Origin: Saccharopolyspora erythraea
Lineage (GTDB): Bacteria; Actinomycetota; Actinomycetes; Mycobacteriales; Pseudonocardiaceae
Direction of reading: 5' to 3'
DNA: 64,000 nt
Assembly (NCBI RefSeq): GCF_018141105.1
Contig: NZ_CP054839.1
Location: 1,984,001-2,048,000 of the forward strand
This document shows, one piece after another, positions 1 through 9,540 of the stretch; positions within the stretch are counted from its first letter, which is position 1; each line of letters begins with the position of its first letter. The position numbers and the translations under genes are program-made. The notes beneath the pieces were generated by a model, which was given only the letters and a program-made list of their open reading frames with translations, was not told the DNA's origin and made no database searches.

Positions 1-185
1 CACCCCAAGAAGACGCAAGCCCGCAGTGAGCGTGAAGTGAAGTAGTGGTGAGAGGCGAGGGTGAACCGAGCGGAGGGCTGGTCCAAAACCAGGCCGGGAA
101 CGCTCAGAAGGCCAGAAGCACCCGAAAGCTGCCACCGCACCGTGGGGGGTCCCGGGGGGTTCGACCCCCCGGTGAAATGCGAAGA
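1..185. other. left edge, no gene assigned
   Basis: I see no convincing gene here. The open frames crossing it have no recognisable protein and run into the tRNA gene. The only structure is a G/C-rich hairpin at 152-172 (CCGGGGGG, loop TTCGA, CCCCCCGG), which could be a terminator stem or a relic T-arm. Confidence 0.5.
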
Positions 186-217
186 GACCCGGTCCGCGCA
201 TTCCGCGGACACGGGTC
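186..217 (-). terminator. hairpin downstream of tRNA-Gly
   Basis: Inverted repeat with arms GACCCG-GTCCGCG (186-198) and CGCGGAC-a-CGGGTC (204-217) around a 5-nt loop. It lies 12 nt beyond the 3' end of the minus-strand tRNA. There is no clear T-run, so this is a stem-only terminator or processing signal. Confidence 0.6.
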
Positions 218-228
218 CCCCGTCTCGG

Positions 229-299
229 AGCGGGCGACGGGAATCGAACCCGCGTAGCCAGTTTGGAAGACTGGGGCTCTACCATTGAGCTACGCCCGC
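229..299 (-). tRNA. tRNA-Gly (anticodon UCC)
   Basis: The reverse complement folds as a tRNA. The 7-bp acceptor stem GCGGGCG/CGCCCGC pairs 299-293 with 236-230. The D-arm contains AGCTC..GAGC, the anticodon loop reads CTTCCAA giving UCC, and the T-arm contains GGTTCGATTCC. The discriminator is U at 229 and CCA is not encoded. It decodes GGA (and GGG by wobble) glycine codons. Confidence 0.96.
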
Positions 300-473
300 G
301 TGTTCTGTTGGTGGCCCGTTCTGCCGGAGCCTGGACGGGTCCTCCGTCGGAGGATGCCGACCGGTCGCCATCGTAACCGGTCGCTTTCCCGCGACCTTGC
401 GTGCCCCAGCTTAGCGGGTCGCGATAGGCTGCTCGCAACGCACCGGGGTGACCTGGTGGCGTTGCTGTTCAGA

Positions 474-547
474 CGGGGTGTGGCGCAGCTTGGTAGCGCA
501 CTCGCTTTGGGTGCGAGGGGCCGTGGGTTCAAATCCCGCCACCCCGA
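474..547 (+). tRNA. tRNA-Pro (anticodon UGG)
   Basis: Full cloverleaf. The acceptor stem is CGGGGTG/CACCCCG, the D-arm GCGC..GCGC, the anticodon loop CTTTGGG giving UGG, and the T-arm GTGGGTTCAAATCCCGC. The discriminator is A at 547 and no CCA is encoded. It decodes CCA/CCG proline codons. A strong terminator starts 4 nt after it, so it is a single-gene transcript. Confidence 0.97.
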
Positions 548-551
548 CGAT

Positions 552-602
552 CGGGCGACGGTCGTTCGCGTTCGGCGCGAACCCGTCGCCCGTTGTCTTC
601 TT
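552..602 (+). terminator. terminator of tRNA-Pro
   Basis: A long two-part hairpin: CGGGCGACGG (552-561) pairs with CCGTCGCCCG (583-592), enclosing an inner GTTCGCG/CGCGAAC stem. It is followed by TTGTCTTCTT. This is a classical Rho-independent terminator. Confidence 0.9.
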
Positions 603-729
603 CGCCGTGAATCGGCCCCCTGTCCGGTTGTCACTGATCGTGATGCGAGTCGCGATCTTCGCGACGGCCGGTAACGGCCGGGGCGAAAGTTCCGATTCCG
701 TTGGCGTGCGCGATGCCATTCGGGTTCCG

Positions 730-918
730 ATGCGTGTTCACCTCCCCGCCGTGGTGGTGTGCGCTGTGCTGGGTGCCGTGGCGGTGGTCCTGGTGGGGGT
801 TTCGGTGCTGGTGCAGGGGCCGTCCCCGGCGATCACGCCGCCCACCGAGGGGATCATCACGGCCGTGACCCCGACCGAGCTCAGTTCGGCCGCCGGTCCG
901 GCGCTGGTGAGTCACTGA
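730..918 (+). CDS. small single-pass membrane protein
   Basis: Predicted 62 residues from an ATG at 730, beginning MRVHLPAVVVCAVLGAVAVV. The first ~28 residues form one hydrophobic segment (membrane anchor or uncleaved signal). A Pro/Thr-rich tail of ~34 residues follows, presumably extracytoplasmic. I do not recognise the family. An in-frame ATG at 642 would add a poor N-terminal extension. No strong ribosome binding site is visible, so the start is uncertain. The 3' end overlaps by 38 bp the 3' end of the converging sucraseferredoxin-like gene, which weakens the call. Hydrophobicity and upstream tRNA termination are the main support. Confidence 0.45.
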   Translation: MRVHLPAVVVCAVLGAVAVVLVGVSVLVQGPSPAITPPTEGIITAVTPTELSSAAGPALVSH

Positions 919-1834
919 CGCCGGCCGGTGCGTCGCTGATCTCCACCGCCGCCAGCGTGGTGGGGCGCACGGCGGCCTTGCCGCAGCTGTTCGGTCGCGG
1001 CGGATCGAGTTCGCGCTCGTGGACGGTGACAGTCCACATCCGGCCATCCTGGTGCGTGACGCGCACCTGGTCCCCGCCGGCGGGCTCCACCCGCAGCGCG
1101 TCGATCAGGTGCTCGCCGATGTGGTCGCGGACCGCGAGCTCGGCGACCTGGCCGGCCCTGGTCCACGTGGACCGGCCCCGGCAGCGCTCCAGCGCGACCT
1201 TGCCCGAGGCGGCGGCCGCGAGCGCGGCGTCGGCTTCGTGCGGGCCGAGCCTGCCGTAGGTGTAGCCGCTGGGCAGCAGGACCGCCGCGGGGGCGAACCG
1301 GTGGCCGCCGGTGTGGGTGGTCTCCCAGACGGCGTCGTCGTGGCGGCCCCGCAGGCCGGCGACGAGCTCGCGCCCGAGTACCGCGCAGCAGCGGTCGCGG
1401 CGGCCGTTTGTGCAGACCAGCAGCAGCGGCTCGGCGACCTCGCGTCCCCAGCCGTCGTGGCGGCCCGCCGCGATCGCCGCGAAGTCCAGGTCGAGCAGTT
1501 CGGCCGGGTCGGCCAGGTCGGCTGCCCGCAGCCAGGACCCCGTCGGGCTGGTGTGGGCGAGGTAGGCGCGACGCGGTCCGCCCGGCGGCTCGTCGGCGTG
1601 CCTGCCGGGGCGGCGGATGAGCTGCACCCGCACTTCGGCCGGGCCCGCGGCGGCGTCCAGCGCCCGCCCGACGGCCGGGTCCAGGTGGCTCTGCAGCAGG
1701 GCGTTGTGTCCCCACGGGCCGCGCTGTTCCAGGCACAACCAGCTACCCGCCACGGCGGCCGTGCCGGGCAGCGGCTCGTTGAGCGATTCGGACAGGGTGG
1801 CGCAGCTCGCGTCGCCGGCTGGAGTGTCTGGCAC
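881..1834 (-). CDS. sucraseferredoxin-like protein (Suc_Fer-like)
   Basis: Minus-strand protein of about 317 residues if started at the GTG at 1834; the frame is open to 1933, so the start is uncertain. It carries the thioredoxin-like ferredoxin signature CTNGRRDRCCAVLGREL and the downstream THTGGHRFAP..LPSG..YGRL motif, both diagnostic of the sucrase/ferredoxin-like family (PF06999). The paired cysteines probably bind a [2Fe-2S] cluster as in thioredoxin-like ferredoxins. The cellular partner is unknown. It is transcribed divergently from tig, leaving roughly 200 bp for both promoters. The C-terminal tail (last ~50 residues) is low complexity. Confidence 0.85.
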   Translation of the reverse strand: MPDTPAGDASCATLSESLNEPLPGTAAVAGSWLCLEQRGPWGHNALLQSHLDPAVGRALDAAAGPAEVRVQLIRRPGRHADEPPGGPRRAYLAHTSPTGSWLRAADLADPAELLDLDFAAIAAGRHDGWGREVAEPLLLVCTNGRRDRCCAVLGRELVAGLRGRHDDAVWETTHTGGHRFAPAAVLLPSGYTYGRLGPHEADAALAAAASGKVALERCRGRSTWTRAGQVAELAVRDHIGEHLIDALRVEPAGGDQVRVTHQDGRMWTVTVHERELDPPRPNSCGKAAVRPTTLAAVEISDAPAGVSDSPAPDRRPN

Positions 1835-2029
1835 GCCTCCACTGAAGCACGCCGCGAGGTCGCCCGACGGGTGGCACCGTCGCCCGGCAGAGGTGGTAAG
1901 CAACCCCGAACCGGGTACCCGAGCTGCAAGCAATAGACTCGGAGGTCAGCCCGGCGTCGACGGATGCGGCCCAGGGCCGCTCCCGCAGGCACCGCCGGGG
2001 TACGAAGCACGTTCGCACTAGGAGACCAC

Positions 2030-3421
2030 GTGAAGAGCACCGTCGAGCACCTGAGCCCGACGCGCGTACGGATCAACGTCGAGGTGCCGTTCGACGAGCT
2101 CAAGCCGAACTTCGACCGCGCGTACAAGGCACTGGCCAAGCAGGTCCGCATCCCCGGCTTCCGGCCGGGCAAGGTGCCCGCCAGGGTGCTGGAGAGCCGG
2201 ATCGGTCGTGGACCCGTGCTCGACGAGGTCGTCAACGAGTCGGTCCCGGCCAAGTACCTCGAAGCCGTCAACAGCAGCGAGGTGCGCACTCTCGGTCGCC
2301 CCGACATCGAGGTGACCAAGATCGAGGACGGCGACGTCATCGAGTTCAAGGCCGAGGTCGACGTCCGTCCCGAGATCACCGTGCCCGCCTTCGGCGAGCT
2401 GAAGGTGTCGGTCGACGACGTCGAGGTGACCGAGGAAGAGGTCAACGAGCAGCTCGACGAGCTGCGCGCCCGCTTCGGCACCCTGGCAGGCGTCGAGCGG
2501 CCCGCCCAGCAGGGCGACTTCGTCAGCATCGACCTGTCGGCCACCGTCGACGGCCAGGAGGTCGAGGAGGCCCAGACCAGCGGCCTGTCCTACGAGATCG
2601 GTTCCGGCCAGCTCATCGAGGGCATCGACGACGCGCTGATCGGCGCGAGCGAGGGCGAGACCAAGGCGTTCACCACCAACCTGGTGGCCGGCGAGCACGC
2701 GGGCAAGGACGCCGAGGTCACCGTCAAGCTGAACTCGGTCAAGGAACGGCACCTGCCCGAGGTCGACGACGAGTTCGCCCAGATGGCCAGCGAGTTCGAC
2801 ACCGTCGACGAGCTGCTGTCGGACCTGCGGGAGCGGCTGGGCCGGGTCAAGCGGATGCAGCAGGGCATGCAGGCCAGGGACAAGGTCCTGGAGGCGCTGC
2901 TGGAGACCGTCGAGGTCCCGCTGCCGGAGAAGGTCGTCGAGTCCGAGATCGACGTGCGCAAGCACGACGCGATCCACCCGTTCGACCACGACGAGGACCG
3001 CTTCGGTGAGTGGCTGGAGCAGCAGGGCCAGACCCGCGAGCAGTTCGAGGCCGAGACCCGCGAGGAGGCGGAGAAGGCGGTGCGGACCCAGCTGGTGCTG
3101 GACACCATCGCCGACGCCGAGGACGTGTCGGTCTCCGACAACGAGCTGACCGAGCGGATCATCTACCAGGCGCAGCGGTTCGGCGTGAGCCCCGACCAGT
3201 ACGTCCAGCAGGCCCAGCAGTCCGGCCAGCTCGGCGCGATCTACGCCGACGTCCGGCGCAGCAAGGCGCTGTTCTCGGTGGTGCGGCAGGCCACCGTGAC
3301 CGACGAGGAGGGCAACGAGCTCGACCTCGACGAGCTGTTCGGCACGCAGGCCGAGGAGCAGGACGAGCAGGCCGAGGCCACCGACGAGCAGTCGGCGAAG
3401 GCGGACGCCAAGGCGGAGTGA
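2030..3421 (+). CDS. tig: trigger factor (ribosome-associated chaperone)
   Basis: 463-residue trigger factor, a peptidyl-prolyl isomerase and holdase that docks at the ribosomal exit tunnel. The ribosome-binding signature GFRPGKVP is at residues 43-50, the FKBP-type domain spans roughly 155-245, and a charged helical C-terminal arm ends in an acidic Gln/Glu-rich tail. The GTG start at 2030 is chosen because AGGAGA sits 6 nt upstream and the protein then begins [15 protein letters not shown], as in relatives. It precedes clpP1P2-clpX, the usual actinobacterial arrangement linking nascent-chain folding to Clp proteolysis. A terminator follows it. Confidence 0.97.
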   Translation: MKSTVEHLSPTRVRINVEVPFDELKPNFDRAYKALAKQVRIPGFRPGKVPARVLESRIGRGPVLDEVVNESVPAKYLEAVNSSEVRTLGRPDIEVTKIEDGDVIEFKAEVDVRPEITVPAFGELKVSVDDVEVTEEEVNEQLDELRARFGTLAGVERPAQQGDFVSIDLSATVDGQEVEEAQTSGLSYEIGSGQLIEGIDDALIGASEGETKAFTTNLVAGEHAGKDAEVTVKLNSVKERHLPEVDDEFAQMASEFDTVDELLSDLRERLGRVKRMQQGMQARDKVLEALLETVEVPLPEKVVESEIDVRKHDAIHPFDHDEDRFGEWLEQQGQTREQFEAETREEAEKAVRTQLVLDTIADAEDVSVSDNELTERIIYQAQRFGVSPDQYVQQAQQSGQLGAIYADVRRSKALFSVVRQATVTDEEGNELDLDELFGTQAEEQDEQAEATDEQSAKADAKAE

Positions 3422-3458
3422 CCGCGGTCTCGAAAACTTCAATAGGCATGCTCTGAGC

Positions 3459-3501
3459 GAACGTGGGCGGTACTGGGAAGCTGGTGCCGCCCACTTTCGT
3501 T
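3459..3501 (+). terminator. terminator after tig
   Basis: GTGGGCGG (3463-3470) pairs with CCGCCCAC (3487-3494), with outer CGAA/TTCG pairing and a short T-rich tail TTTCGTT. It separates tig from clpP1P2, so the protease operon probably has its own promoter in 3500-3640. Confidence 0.8.
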
Positions 3502-3640
3502 AGGGTCTGTCGTAGCGGATCACCCGAAGGGGAATCGCGACATCGCAGGGGTCGCAGTGGTCCACAGTGGAGGTCCCCCCTCCACCGCGGACCAGGTGCC
3601 CCCGTGGAAGAGGCCCACAGTGGGAGAAGGCAGGGGAGAC

Positions 3641-4267
3641 GTGACGCAGCACCAGACTGTTCCGGCGTCCGGCGCTGGATCGCCGCAGATGCGGACGACG
3701 ACGAACGGGCTCTCGCTCAACGACTCGGTGTACGAGCGGTTGCTGCGGGAACGCATCATCGTCCTCGGTTCCCAGGTCGAGGACTCGATCGCCAACCAGA
3801 TCTGCTCTCAGCTGATCTTGCTGGCCGCCGAGGACCCGGAACGCGACATTTCGTTGTACATCAACTCGCCGGGTGGCTCGGTGCCGGCGGGCATGGCGAT
3901 CTACGACACCATGCAGCTCATCCAGCCGGACGTGGCGACCGTTGCGATGGGCTTCGCCGCTTCGATGGGGCAGTTCCTGCTGTCGGCGGGCGCCCGGGGC
4001 AAGCGCTTCGCGCTGCCGCACGCGCGGATCATGATGCACCAGCCGTCGGCGGGCATCGGTGGTACCGCTTCCGACATCGCCATCCAGGCCGAGGTCTTCG
4101 CCAAGAACAAGCGGGAGATGGCGGAGCTGATCGCCGAGCAGACCGGTCAGCCGATCGAGAAGATCGAGGCCGACTCCGACCGGGACAAGTGGTTCACCGC
4201 GGAGGAGGCCCGCGACTACGGCTTCGTCGACCACATCGCCACCGCCGCCAACCTGCCGCGCGGCTGA
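3641..4267 (+). CDS. clpP1: ATP-dependent Clp protease proteolytic subunit ClpP1
   Basis: 208-residue serine peptidase subunit from a GTG at 3641 preceded by GGGGAGA. The Ser-His-Asp triad is visible: Ser108 in GFAASMGQ, His133 in MMHQPS and Asp178 in the IEADSDRD segment. The oxyanion loop [13 protein letters not shown] is intact. Actinobacterial ClpP1 and ClpP2 form mixed tetradecamers fed by ClpX or ClpC1. clpP2 begins 20 nt downstream, indicating one operon. An upstream in-frame start at 3557 exists but has no ribosome binding site. Confidence 0.97.
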   Translation: MTQHQTVPASGAGSPQMRTTTNGLSLNDSVYERLLRERIIVLGSQVEDSIANQICSQLILLAAEDPERDISLYINSPGGSVPAGMAIYDTMQLIQPDVATVAMGFAASMGQFLLSAGARGKRFALPHARIMMHQPSAGIGGTASDIAIQAEVFAKNKREMAELIAEQTGQPIEKIEADSDRDKWFTAEEARDYGFVDHIATAANLPRG

Positions 4268-4287
4268 CCGAGACGAGGAGTGTTCCC

Positions 4288-4920
4288 GTGAACCCCTACC
4301 AGTCCTTGCAGTCCCGGTACGTGCTGCCCTCGTTCGTCGAGCGCACCGCGTACGGGGTCAAGGAGTCCAACCCGTACAACAAGCTGTTCGAGGAGCGCAT
4401 CGTCTTCCTCGGCGTCCAGGTCGACGACGCCTCGGCCAACGACGTGATGGCGCAGCTGCTGTTCCTCGAGTCCGACGACCCGGACCGCGAGATCCAGATC
4501 TACATCAACTCGCCGGGCGGCTCGTTCACCGCGCTGATGGCGATCTACGACACGATCCAGTACGTTCGCCCGGACGTGCGTACGATCTGCCTGGGCCAGG
4601 CCGCCTCGGCGGCGGCGGTGATCCTCGCCGCCGGCACCAAGGGCAAGCGGCTGGCGCTGCCCAACTCGCGGATGCTGATCCACCAGCCCGCGACGGAGGG
4701 CATCTACGGCCAGGTCTCCGACCTGGAGATCCAGGCCGCCGAGGTGCAGCGGATGCGTGACCAGATGGAGGCCACGCTCGCCAGGCACACCAACCGCACG
4801 CAGGAACAGGTCCGCAAGGACGTCGAGCGGGACAAGATCCTCACCGCCGACCAGGCTGTGGAGTACGGCATCATCGACGAGGTGCTGCCCTACCGCAAGC
4901 TGTCGGCGATGAAGTCCTGA
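4288..4920 (+). CDS. clpP2: ATP-dependent Clp protease proteolytic subunit ClpP2
   Basis: 210-residue ClpP paralogue from a GTG at 4288 with GAGGAG 7 nt upstream. The catalytic serine is in GQAASAAAV, the histidine in MLIHQPA and the aspartate in DVERDKILT, so it is an active subunit. The N-terminal part [19 protein letters not shown] is typical of the second, longer actinobacterial ClpP. It is co-transcribed with clpP1 and ends just before a strong terminator, so clpX is a separate transcript. Confidence 0.97.
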   Translation: MNPYQSLQSRYVLPSFVERTAYGVKESNPYNKLFEERIVFLGVQVDDASANDVMAQLLFLESDDPDREIQIYINSPGGSFTALMAIYDTIQYVRPDVRTICLGQAASAAAVILAAGTKGKRLALPNSRMLIHQPATEGIYGQVSDLEIQAAEVQRMRDQMEATLARHTNRTQEQVRKDVERDKILTADQAVEYGIIDEVLPYRKLSAMKS

Positions 4921-5019
4921 AGACATGCCGGGCGCGGTCCGGTGAGACGGTGGTCACAACTCGGTCACTCGTTCGCCGGTCCGCCCGTGCTCCGGCAAGG
5001 TGAGCACGGTCAGGCGGCG

Positions 5020-5060
5020 ACACGCCGGGCACGTCGTGAGTCACGCCGTGCCCGGCGTGT
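5020..5060 (+). terminator. terminator after clpP2
   Basis: Perfect 14-bp stem: ACACGCCGGGCACG (5020-5033) with CGTGCCCGGCGTGT (5047-5060) around a 13-nt loop. No T-run follows. It uncouples clpP1P2 from clpX. Confidence 0.8.
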
Positions 5061-5170
5061 GGCGGACACTGTGAGTCTCCCCGAACCCGGGGAGCGGCAG
5101 GTACCGTCGAAGGCACACACGGTCAGGCGCGCTACCGGACGGCGCGCCGGAGGGGACGGGGTCAGCGGTC

Positions 5171-6454
5171 ATGGCACGTATCGGTGACGGCGGCGACCTG
5201 CTGAAGTGCTCCTTCTGCGGGAAGAGCCAGAAGCAGGTCAAGAAACTCATCGCCGGCCCCGGCGTGTACATCTGCGATGAGTGCATCGATCTCTGCAACG
5301 AGATCATCGAGGAGGAGCTGGCCGAAGCGGGCGAGGTGAAGCTCGACGAGCTGCCCAAGCCCGCCGAGATCCACGAGTTCCTCGACCAGTACGTCATCGG
5401 TCAGGACCCGGCCAAGCGCAACCTCTCGGTAGCGGTCTACAACCACTACAAGCGCATCCAGGTGGGCGAGCGCACATCGCGCGACAGCCGGGAGGAGAGC
5501 GTCGAGCTCGCCAAGTCGAACATCCTGATGCTGGGTCCCACCGGTTGCGGCAAGACCTACCTCGCGCAGACGCTCGCCAAGATGCTCAACGTCCCGTTCG
5601 CCATCGCCGACGCCACGGCGCTCACCGAGGCCGGGTACGTGGGCGAGGACGTCGAGAACATCCTGCTCAAGCTCATCCAGGCGGCCGACTACGACGTCAA
5701 GCGCGCCGAGACCGGCATCATCTACATCGACGAGGTCGACAAGATCGCCCGCAAGAGCGAGAACCCGTCGATCACGCGCGACGTCTCCGGCGAGGGCGTG
5801 CAGCAGGCGCTGCTGAAGATCCTCGAGGGCACCACCGCCAGCGTCCCGCCGCAGGGCGGCCGCAAGCATCCCCACCAGGAGTTCATCCAGATCGACACCA
5901 CCAACGTGCTGTTCATCGTGGCGGGCGCGTTCGCCGGTCTGGAGAAGATCGTCGAGGACCGGGTGGGCAAGCACAGCGTGGGCTTCGGGGCCGAGCTGCG
6001 GTCCAAGACCGACCTGGACAACGCCGACCACTTCGCCGACGTGATGCCCGAGGACCTGATCAAGTACGGGCTGATCCCGGAGTTCATCGGCCGGCTGCCC
6101 ACGGTGGCCACCGTGACCAACCTCGACAAGCCGTCGCTCGTGCAGATCCTCACCGAGCCGCGCAACGCGCTTATCAAGCAGTACAAGCGGCTGTTCGAGA
6201 TGGACAACGTCGAGCTGGAGTTCACCAAGACGGCGCTGGAGGCCATAGCCGACCAGGCCATCCTGCGCGGCACCGGCGCTCGCGGCCTGCGGGCGATCCT
6301 GGAGGAGGTCCTGCTGCCGGTGATGTACGACATTCCGAGCCGCTCGGACGTCGCCAAGGTCGTGATAACCGAGCAGACCGTGCGCGAGAACGTGAATCCC
6401 ACGATCGTCGCGCGCCAGGCCACCCGGCGGGAGCGCCGCGAGAAGTCCGCCTGA
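5171..6454 (+). CDS. clpX: Clp protease ATP-binding subunit ClpX
   Basis: 427-residue AAA+ unfoldase delivering substrates to ClpP. An N-terminal zinc-binding domain uses Cys13, Cys16, Cys35 and Cys38. Walker A GPTGCGKT lies near residue 120 and Walker [11 protein letters not shown] near 180-190. The ClpP-docking loop reads HSVGFGAEL, a VGF form of the usual IGF tripeptide. The ATG at 5171 follows GGAGGGG at a rather long spacing. It is monocistronic between two hairpin terminators. Confidence 0.98.
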   Translation: MARIGDGGDLLKCSFCGKSQKQVKKLIAGPGVYICDECIDLCNEIIEEELAEAGEVKLDELPKPAEIHEFLDQYVIGQDPAKRNLSVAVYNHYKRIQVGERTSRDSREESVELAKSNILMLGPTGCGKTYLAQTLAKMLNVPFAIADATALTEAGYVGEDVENILLKLIQAADYDVKRAETGIIYIDEVDKIARKSENPSITRDVSGEGVQQALLKILEGTTASVPPQGGRKHPHQEFIQIDTTNVLFIVAGAFAGLEKIVEDRVGKHSVGFGAELRSKTDLDNADHFADVMPEDLIKYGLIPEFIGRLPTVATVTNLDKPSLVQILTEPRNALIKQYKRLFEMDNVELEFTKTALEAIADQAILRGTGARGLRAILEEVLLPVMYDIPSRSDVAKVVITEQTVRENVNPTIVARQATRRERREKSA

Positions 6455-6455
6455 G

Positions 6456-6496
6456 CGGTGCGGTTCCTCGCGGTCCGCGCGGCTCGCGCCGCACCG
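6456..6496 (+). terminator. terminator after clpX
   Basis: CGGTGCGG (6456-6463) pairs with CCGCACCG (6489-6496); the enclosed GCGGTCCGCGC can form an inner stem. It begins 2 nt after the clpX stop codon. No T-run. Confidence 0.7.
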
Positions 6497-6821
6497 TGAG
6501 TCCGGACACGCATGTGACGTCTTCGTGTGTCGACTGGTCCTTCGGTCCGGGTGAGGCGCGGTTGAGGACTGGTCGCGGCCTGATCCGCTCGTGGCATCCG
6601 GCCCGTCCCCCGAATACGTGACGACTCCTCGTGTCCCGGTGGGCTCGTCGCGCCGCCGAGCCGGTGCTTCAGCCCGTCGATGACGCCTCGCTTCCGGCCT
6701 CCGTTGGCCCCATACCCGATGCGGTGGGCCAGGCTCCCCACCGGTGGGCCTCTCCAGCGGTTTCACCGGTCATCGATGATCATTGGTCGATCGGCGAGAT
6801 TTGCGAGTCGGGGAGCGACAC
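6497..6821. other. 325-bp intergenic region, no gene seen
   Basis: Open frames here are short and of atypical composition, and none looks like a protein. The last ~80 bp are comparatively AT-rich (ATCGATGATCATTGG near 6772-6786, itself partly palindromic) and probably hold the promoter of the next hydrolase gene. Confidence 0.5.
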
Positions 6822-7460
6822 ATGAGCGAGATGCACGTCCTGCTGCTGCACGGGATGACCGGTTCCGGGCCGTGGCACTGGCAGCAGTGGCTGGCCGGAC
6901 GGCTCCCGGCGCAGGGCGTGACGGTGGAGATGCCGGCCCTTCCCGACGCCGACCACCCCGACCGGGACGAGTGGGTGCCGGTGCTGCGCGCACGTCTCGC
7001 GGCGGTGCCTGCCGACGCCGAGCTAGTGGTCGCGGCGCACTCGTGTGGTGTCGCCCTGTGGCTGCACCACGCGGTCACCATCGGCGGACAGATGCGGCGC
7101 GCCGACCGCGTGCTGCTGGTGGCCCCTCCCGACCCGCAGTGGCAGCACCCGGACGCGGCCGGCATCGTGCCCTACCCGCTCGACGCGCGCGCCCTGCGCA
7201 AGGCGGGCGGTGTCACCCGCATGGTCGCGGGCACCGGCGACCCGTACCTGTCGATGCGCAAGGCGCACCGGCTGGCCGAGGCGCTGCAGATCGAGCTGGA
7301 CGTCATCCCCGACGGCGAGCACCTCAACACCGACGCCGGTTACGGACCGTGGCCCTCGATGTTGAGCTGGGCGCTGTACGGGTCGGTGCCGCTGGCCGAC
7401 CGCTACGACGCGGAGCCGTACACGGTCGCCTACGCGCCGGAACGCCTGCGCCCGGTGTAG
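6822..7460 (+). CDS. RBBP9/YdeN-type alpha/beta hydrolase
   Basis: 212-residue serine hydrolase of the small RBBP9/YdeN family (PF06821). The likely triad is Ser74 in AAHSCGVAL, Asp140 in GTGDPY and His167 in GEHLNTDAGYGPW; that last string is the family hallmark. The oxyanion-region HGMTGSGPWHWQ is at 10-21. The start is the ATG at 6822 preceded by GGGAG; an upstream ATG at 6783 has no such signal. Substrate unknown. It converges on the Tat-type esterase, 69 bp between stops. Confidence 0.88.
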   Translation: MSEMHVLLLHGMTGSGPWHWQQWLAGRLPAQGVTVEMPALPDADHPDRDEWVPVLRARLAAVPADAELVVAAHSCGVALWLHHAVTIGGQMRRADRVLLVAPPDPQWQHPDAAGIVPYPLDARALRKAGGVTRMVAGTGDPYLSMRKAHRLAEALQIELDVIPDGEHLNTDAGYGPWPSMLSWALYGSVPLADRYDAEPYTVAYAPERLRPV

Positions 7461-7529
7461 GCAGCGGACCTCCGCCCAGCGGAAGCGACTGGTGCTGTCG
7501 TCAGGGGGCTCAGGCCGCGCCTGGAAGGC

Positions 7530-8411
7530 TCAGGCGTCGTGTTCGGCGAGCTTGCGGCCGATGAAGCTGACGACCTCGGGCAGCGCCTTGCGGTAGTAGC
7601 GGCTGTTGTGGCCGCCTGGGGTGGTGGACGCCACCTCCGGCCGGGCCCGCCGGATGAACTCGCGGGTGCCGGTGATGAACCTGTCCCCGAGGCCGCACCA
7701 CACGCCGAGCGCCACGTTGCCCAGTTCGGGGATGTGGCGCAGCGGGTCCATGCCCGCCCATTCCGCCTCGTCGACGAACGCCTTGCGCCTGCTCATCTCG
7801 CGCCAGCTCGTGATCAGCGCGGGCGAGACGACCGCGGCGGCCGCCACCGGGCTGTCGTGCTCGTGCCTGCGCCGGGCGTAGAGCAGGGCGCCGAAGCCGC
7901 CCATGGAGATGCCCGACACCGCGAAGGGCTGGCCGTCGTCGCCGCCGAGGCCGCGTTCGCCCAGCCAGCGGGGTACCTCGTCGAGCAACATCCACATCGG
8001 ATCGTCGCCCGGGTGCCGGTGCCAGTAGCTGTTGCCGCCGCCGTCGACGGCCAGGAACGCGAAGGGCGGCACCCGGCCCTCGGCCACCGCGGCGCTCAGC
8101 CAGTTGGGCAGGCCGGCGGCGGACCTGCGGGCGTCGCCGTAGCGGCCGTGCAGCATCAGGCACACCGGCAGCCCCTCGCGGTCCACGCCCTCGGGCGACA
8201 TCAGCACGAGGTCGACCTCGCGGTTGCGGGCCTGGGAGTGGACGCGTTCGACCGAGACGTTGCTCTGGTTGGCCAGCGGCGCGGCCTTGCCGGGGATGCT
8301 GAAGGTGTCGCCGGAGAGGCCCAGCCCGAGCACGGCAGCCCCGGCGGCCCCGGAGGTGAGCACGGTTCGCCTTCGCAGGAATCTGGCCCGCGCGGGCTCT
8401 GGCGTCTGCAT
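7530..8411 (-). CDS. secreted esterase (esterase D / mycolyltransferase-like fold)
   Basis: 293 residues starting at the ATG at 8411, which has GGAGGGGAGC directly upstream. The N-terminus has a twin-arginine-like signal (RRRTVLTSGAAG, residues 13-24) then a hydrophobic stretch, so export by Tat is likely. The mature part resembles the esterase D/antigen 85 family (PF00756): HGRYGDARR, nucleophile Ser169 in GISMGG, and His268 in GGHNSRYYRKAL. It probably acts on an ester substrate outside the membrane; the substrate cannot be read from sequence. The next gene on this strand upstream is fdhD, about 80 bp away. Confidence 0.85.
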   Translation of the reverse strand: MQTPEPARARFLRRRTVLTSGAAGAAVLGLGLSGDTFSIPGKAAPLANQSNVSVERVHSQARNREVDLVLMSPEGVDREGLPVCLMLHGRYGDARRSAAGLPNWLSAAVAEGRVPPFAFLAVDGGGNSYWHRHPGDDPMWMLLDEVPRWLGERGLGGDDGQPFAVSGISMGGFGALLYARRRHEHDSPVAAAAVVSPALITSWREMSRRKAFVDEAEWAGMDPLRHIPELGNVALGVWCGLGDRFITGTREFIRRARPEVASTTPGGHNSRYYRKALPEVVSFIGRKLAEHDA

Positions 8412-8490
8412 GCTCCCCTCCGGTCTCTCGGTGTCGCGCGTTCCATCGTGCCTATCGGGCCGCGCTGTTTTCACCGGTCAGCGGAGGTGG

Positions 8491-9324
8491 TCACGAGATT
8501 TCGGTCACCACTCGCTGCGTTCCGGTGTAGACGTTCATGGACTGTCCACGCAGGAAGCCCACCAGAGTCATGCCCTGCTCCTCGGCCAGGTCGACCGCGA
8601 GCGAGGAGGGCGCCGACACCGCCGCGAGCATCGGCACACCGGCCATGGCGGCCTTCTGGACGAGTTCGAAGGACGCGCGTCCGGACACCATCAGCACGCC
8701 GCCGGTGAGCGGTGTGCGCCCCTCCATCAGCGCCCAGCCGAGGACCTTGTCCACGGCGTTGTGCCTGCCGACGTCCTCGCGCACGGCCAGCAGCGAGCCG
8801 TCGGCGTCGAACAGCCCGGCCGCGTGCAGCCCGCCGGTGCTGTCGAACACCCGTTGGGCCGCGCGGAGCTTGCCGGGCAGTTCGGCGAGGACGTCCGCGC
8901 GCAGCCGCAGCGGGTCCTCGGCGGGGGAGTGGCGGGTGCGCAACCGCACCGAGTCCAGTGCGGCCTTGCCGCACACGCCGCACGAGGACGTCGTGTAGAA
9001 GTTGCGCTCGATCGACGGGTCGGGCGGTTCGACGCCGGGTGCGAGCGCGACGTCCAGGACGTTGTAGGTGTTGCGGCCGTCGGGGCCGGGGCTGTCGCAG
9101 AAGCGGGCCGCCGCCACCTCGTCCCGGCCGGTGATGACTCCCTCGGTGAGCAGGAAGCCGTGAGCCAGCTCCACGTCGCTGCCGGGTGTGCGCATGGTGA
9201 CGCTCAGCGGCCGCGAGGCGACCCTGATCTCCAGCGGTTCCTCCGCGGCCAGCGTGTCGGGCCTGCGCCGGGGTTCGCCCGCCTTGATGTGCAGCACCGG
9301 CCGCCGCACGGTGACCCGTCCCAT
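8491..9324 (-). CDS. fdhD: FdhD, sulfur carrier for formate dehydrogenase maturation
   Basis: 277-residue FdhD. This family transfers sulfur from a cysteine desulfurase to the bis-MGD molybdenum cofactor of formate dehydrogenases. The catalytic loop [10 protein letters not shown] carries Cys115 and Cys118. Downstream motifs [13 protein letters not shown] and [12 protein letters not shown] are typical. The ATG at 9324 has GGAGG 7 nt upstream. It diverges from an oxalate/formate-type antiporter, and a likely client, the FdhF/YdeP-type oxidoreductase, is encoded about 17 kb away at 26117-28414. Confidence 0.96.
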   Translation of the reverse strand: MGRVTVRRPVLHIKAGEPRRRPDTLAAEEPLEIRVASRPLSVTMRTPGSDVELAHGFLLTEGVITGRDEVAAARFCDSPGPDGRNTYNVLDVALAPGVEPPDPSIERNFYTTSSCGVCGKAALDSVRLRTRHSPAEDPLRLRADVLAELPGKLRAAQRVFDSTGGLHAAGLFDADGSLLAVREDVGRHNAVDKVLGWALMEGRTPLTGGVLMVSGRASFELVQKAAMAGVPMLAAVSAPSSLAVDLAEEQGMTLVGFLRGQSMNVYTGTQRVVTEIS

Positions 9325-9540
9325 CCGGACCTCCAGTCGTGGAGAGCGCCTGTCCTGACATCGTCGCACCCGCGTGCTTCGTGACATCCGGGTCGGTGGT
9401 GCGGTAACGGAAGGAAAAGCGGTACTCGCGGGTTTCGCGCGAACTGGGCGATGGCACCACTGGCCGGAAAAGACCCTCCTGCGGAAGGGGACATCGACAG
9501 TAGGCTGCCGCGTGATCCACATCGCACGGCGGGAGGATGA

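Noticed and set aside
3500-3640. ClgR operator before clpP1
   Set aside because: ClgR control is expected from other actinobacteria, but I could not find a convincing copy of the operator by eye.
7461-7529. Terminator between the converging hydrolase genes
   Set aside because: Only weak, short complementarity; not enough to call a hairpin.
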